The position numbers were made by a program, and so were the translations under genes. Source: Bacteroidota bacterium (GTDB lineage Bacteria; Bacteroidota; Ignavibacteria; Ignavibacteriales; Melioribacteraceae). From it: 15,686 bases of DNA. Shown here piece by piece: positions 12,955-15,686 of the stretch (its first letter is position 1; the number at the start of each line of letters is the position of its first letter). The notes beneath the pieces were generated by a model. That model did no database searches. It was not told the DNA's origin and saw only the letters and a list, made by a program, of their open reading frames with translations. The stretch spans positions 1 to 15,686 of the forward strand of contig JAEXOD010000055.1 in NCBI GenBank assembly GCA_023447335.1, written 5' to 3'.

Positions 12955-15075
12955 TTAATTAATACCAAAACTTAAAGAAAAAACATAATTACGCTCTAAC
13001 CCAGGTTCAATATATATCGGAGCTTTTGTTTTGCTGTCTAAATCGGGATTGATAAAAGCACTTGCAACATATTTTTTATTTGTTAAGTTATTTACGGAAA
13101 AAAAGCAAGCTACATTTAACTTATCTTTAATTAAACAGAATTCTTTAATTCCTAATGATGCGTTAATTATATTATAATTGGGTACTTCAATTAAGTTTGC
13201 ATCATCCACAAAATATTTACCCATTCCGTTAAATGATATGCTAATAAATGCATTTCTAAAATAGTCAGGAGTATATGAAACTGTAGCCGAGTAGAACATA
13301 TCAGGTATTCCGGCTACTTTATTATCTTTGTAGTCGGAATATTTTGCTCCGTATGTTGAATCAACAATATAATTGTCATATTTATTTTCTGAATAAGTCA
13401 GCGAACCTAATAGATTAAACCCGTGTTTTAATTGGATATTTGTTCCAATTTCAATACCTGTTCTATGAGTTTTTCCTGCCGTAATATAAAATTTGCCGCT
13501 GTTATAGGGTATAATATCGCTCTTTATATCAATATAGTATAAAGCAATATCATAAGACAATGATTGAACTAAGTTTTCTTTTCCGATATAAAATATATGT
13601 TTGGTTCCAATTTCATATGTGGTGGAAACTATTGGTTCAAGTAAAGGATTAATTAGATCAACCCCTGTAATTGCCGGATCGGTTTCATTTCCAGCAGGAA
13701 CCTCAACACCACCGCCCAGGTTAAAATAAATACTATGCGATGGTGTGAATAAGTAAGTAAAACCGGCTTTTGGAGTAAAATGTTCAAATGATTTATTTTG
13801 TAATCCTAATTTGGGATCTATAAAACTTTCACTATAATAAGTTACATTATCATAACGACCGCCGATTAGTATACTTACTTTTTCATTTATTCGTAATTCG
13901 TTTTGTAAGAAAGCTCCAAATGTATTTGCTCCTTCCCTTTTATTATCTTTTAAAGTTTCACCGCGCCCCATTGTAGATGAAAGCGTATAAAAAAGAATTG
14001 CACCGTCTTGATATGCTTCATCAATACCCATACTAAAACTATTATGCAAATTTTCACTAAAATTATTAATATGACGATATATAATATTTCCTCCGAAATG
14101 ATATCGTGTAAAATCTCTAAACGTATTCCTTTCTGAACGTTGTAAATATTTAGGATTCACATACATCATAGCAGAAATTTCATCATTTTGGGTTATCTTA
14201 TGCTCAAAAGTAGCTCCTATCCTTCCTAATCTGTTATATCTTCTCTCATCCCTTTTTAGGTATGTTGAGTTAGCAATCGTTTCATCTTTTTCATATTCCG
14301 CAAAAGTTAACGGACCTGGAATTCTAAATAAATTGCTCGTTCCTACAGCAAAGAACCCCATTTTCGTTACATCGCTTAGATTAGAAATAATTCCTAAGTT
14401 TATAACGGTTCTCTTTCCGCTGCTGTGTTGCCTCCAGCCGTCATAATTACTTTGCGAATAAGTACCAAATATTTTACCATTAGAAAATTCTTTTCCGGCT
14501 TGAACATTAAGTTTTCTAAATCCAAAACTTCCTGTAAATCCTTTTATGTTAAAAAAGTAATTGCTAAATTCTGGAATGGTTGAGATGTTGACAATTCCTC
14601 CTGCAGCATTGCCCCAAATTGAAGAAGCATTAGACCTAATAACTTCAACGTTTTCTGCATTTGTTATATCTATATTATCAAAAGAAGTTCTTCCGTCCGG
14701 TTCGGTTTCCGGAATTCCGTCCATCATTACTCTAATTCCTCTTGATGTGCCGCTATTCGATCTATCTCCGGCACCTCTTGCGCCAAATCCTCTTATTACG
14801 ATTCTAACATCTTGAGTTCCCGCACGGGATTGAGTTAGTACACCGGGAACACTGTTAAGTACTTCATCCAAACCATACCCTTTTGATATAGTCAATTGTT
14901 CTTTGGGTAATACTGTAACAGCATAAGGAATTTCAATAATATTTTCCGCATATCTTGTTGCCGTAACCGTAATTGGTGCCATTTGATATTTCATCGTATC
15001 TTTTATTGTAATACTTTGTCCGGATAATAAAGTGCTAATCATAATTAGCATTGTTAATATTTTAATTTTATGCAT
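12955..15075 (-). CDS. TonB-dependent outer-membrane receptor (ferric-siderophore or metal-type)
   Basis: A 706-residue receptor with a leader (about 5-19, cleavage near SGQ), a TonB-box-like segment (MAPITVTATR, about 32-41), a plug domain (about 44-168: AVTVLPKEQL, VPGVLTQSRAG, RIVIRGFGARG, MMDGIPETEPDGRT, VEVIRSNASSIWGNAAGG) and a 22-strand-type barrel to the C-terminus (FSLSFGIN). Ligand is bound outside and energised import needs TonB-ExbBD, not in the window. No N-terminal carboxypeptidase-like extension and no SusD neighbour are present, so a glycan SusC role is unlikely; iron-complex, heme or cobalamin uptake is more likely. An inverted repeat of Fur-box shape lies 34-57 bases upstream, supporting iron control. 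A monocistronic gene with its own terminator. Confidence 0.93.
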   Translation of the reverse strand: MHKIKILTMLIMISTLLSGQSITIKDTMKYQMAPITVTATRYAENIIEIPYAVTVLPKEQLTISKGYGLDEVLNSVPGVLTQSRAGTQDVRIVIRGFGARGAGDRSNSGTSRGIRVMMDGIPETEPDGRTSFDNIDITNAENVEVIRSNASSIWGNAAGGIVNISTIPEFSNYFFNIKGFTGSFGFRKLNVQAGKEFSNGKIFGTYSQSNYDGWRQHSSGKRTVINLGIISNLSDVTKMGFFAVGTSNLFRIPGPLTFAEYEKDETIANSTYLKRDERRYNRLGRIGATFEHKITQNDEISAMMYVNPKYLQRSERNTFRDFTRYHFGGNIIYRHINNFSENLHNSFSMGIDEAYQDGAILFYTLSSTMGRGETLKDNKREGANTFGAFLQNELRINEKVSILIGGRYDNVTYYSESFIDPKLGLQNKSFEHFTPKAGFTYLFTPSHSIYFNLGGGVEVPAGNETDPAITGVDLINPLLEPIVSTTYEIGTKHIFYIGKENLVQSLSYDIALYYIDIKSDIIPYNSGKFYITAGKTHRTGIEIGTNIQLKHGFNLLGSLTYSENKYDNYIVDSTYGAKYSDYKDNKVAGIPDMFYSATVSYTPDYFRNAFISISFNGMGKYFVDDANLIEVPNYNIINASLGIKEFCLIKDKLNVACFFSVNNLTNKKYVASAFINPDLDSKTKAPIYIEPGLERNYVFSLSFGIN

Positions 15076-15108
15076 AATAATTCCGTCATTTTGTTTAAAA
15101 TGTAATAA

Positions 15109-15132
15109 TTTGATAACTTAATAATTATCAAA
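15109..15132 (-). promoter_or_regulatory. Inverted repeat upstream of the TonB-dependent receptor, Fur-box-like operator
   Basis: TTTGATAA (15109-15116) and TTATCAAA (15125-15132) are perfect 8-base inverted arms with an 8-base AT spacer. The inner GATAA...TTATC resembles the ends of a classical Fur box (GATAATGATAATCATTATC), although this palindrome is one base shorter. On the minus strand it overlaps a TTGATA (-35-like) with a TATTAC (-10-like) 18 bases further on. Its location 34 bases ahead of the receptor start fits iron-responsive repression. It could also be a weak end-of-gene hairpin for the gene upstream. Confidence 0.45.
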
Positions 15133-15157
15133 ACAATCTTTAAAATAAATCTATCGC

Positions 15158-15686
15158 TTAAACAAAATGTTTTGGAGGAGGAACCGGAATATCCAAAACA
15201 GTTTCAATAAGAAAAGCAAAAACATGGGGATATTTTTTACTTTCGTTTTGAATAATCGGCATTTTTAATCTATTTTCTAAGTATCCGTCAAAATGTAGTT
15301 TTGATACAATATTCTTAATCGGTTGATTTTTACTATTGCTATTTTTATCTGCAAAAAAATGCTCTAAGTAAGATTTTTCAAGCATGTCCTCATTTATATC
15401 ACTTATGCATAATATATAAATAGTATCACCGATTTGTTTCTTTTTAATGATATCAAATAGTTTACCGAAATATTTAATTTCATGTTTTTTTACAAACATA
15501 AATTTATCATTTTTACCGTAATAAATGGATTTGTGGATCTTTAAAACACTAAGATATTGCTTATTCGGAATTTCTAAAGAATCGATAGAATTAACAAAGT
15601 TAAATTCATTAATGGTTTTATTATTGCTATAAGCTCTTATTTTTCTTATTCCTTCTTCCTTAAATCTTACATGCAAGCCGGAATAT
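15158..15686 (-). CDS. Unrecognised protein, C-terminal part only
   Basis: A reverse-strand frame open through the right edge of the window. It ends in TAA at 15160-15158. A TTG at 15676 could be read as a start, but the frame continues upstream without a stop (YSGLHVRF), so the gene probably begins outside. About 176 residues are visible. The segment is lysine- and asparagine-rich with YFGKLFDIIKKKQIGDTIYILCISD in the middle and a proline-rich end, PVPPPKHFV. No signal, membrane helix or known motif is recognised in the visible part. The base composition is like that of its neighbours. Function unknown. Confidence 0.6.
   Translation of the reverse strand, partial: YSGLHVRFKEEGIRKIRAYSNNKTINEFNFVNSIDSLEIPNKQYLSVLKIHKSIYYGKNDKFMFVKKHEIKYFGKLFDIIKKKQIGDTIYILCISDINEDMLEKSYLEHFFADKNSNSKNQPIKNIVSKLHFDGYLENRLKMPIIQNESKKYPHVFAFLIETVLDIPVPPPKHFV

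Noticed and set aside
15674..15676. TTG as the true start of the right-edge gene
   Set aside because: The frame stays open upstream to the window edge, so a start outside the window is at least as likely; there is no Shine-Dalgarno evidence for the TTG.

Overview
The window is AT-rich bacterial DNA that looks like the Bacteroidota/Ignavibacteriota (Chlorobi-group) assemblage. The evidence is a secreted FGE-like protein with an N-terminal beta domain, a TonB-dependent receptor, a split YeeE transporter and an octaheme cytochrome. Purine-rich Shine-Dalgarno sites precede several downstream cistrons. Exact taxonomy is inferred; no rRNA marker is present.

Layout. (1) Positions 1-757, minus: a secreted formylglycine-generating-enzyme-like protein, cut by the left edge. 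(2) 758-1736: about 1 kb with no intact gene. It holds a Phd/YefM-type antitoxin remnant, two inverted-repeat elements, a 27-29 bp direct repeat and TTTAGA-type simple repeats. (3) 1737-4892, minus: a two-gene unit, an outer-membrane barrel protein followed by a chemoreceptor with a periplasmic sCache_2-like domain. (4) 5030-9466, plus, divergent from that unit: a MarR-family regulator, an octaheme cytochrome of the tetrathionate reductase (OTR) family, a cytochrome b561-like membrane partner, and two YeeE/YedE-type membrane proteins. The second YeeE protein carries a rhodanese-like domain without the catalytic cysteine and ends in Gly-Gly-Cys. (5) 9621-12820, minus: prfC, a PAP2 phosphatase, a DUF190 protein and a CrcB/Fluc fluoride channel. 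(6) 12955-15075, minus: a TonB-dependent receptor with its own terminator and a Fur-box-like inverted repeat upstream. (7) 15158 to the right edge, minus: the C-terminal part of an unrecognised protein.

How the genes may work together. The most interesting block is 3.7-9.5 kb. A quinol-oxidising cytochrome b probably feeds electrons to the periplasmic octaheme cytochrome, which could reduce tetrathionate; family members can also reduce nitrite and hydroxylamine in vitro. The paired YeeE proteins would import the thiosulfate or sulfane sulfur formed, and the rhodanese-like tail could receive it. The MarR regulator has two cysteines in its first helix, so it could sense reactive sulfur. The divergent porin and chemoreceptor may supply uptake across the outer membrane and taxis toward the acceptor. 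The gene families are read from sequence; the joint function is inference.
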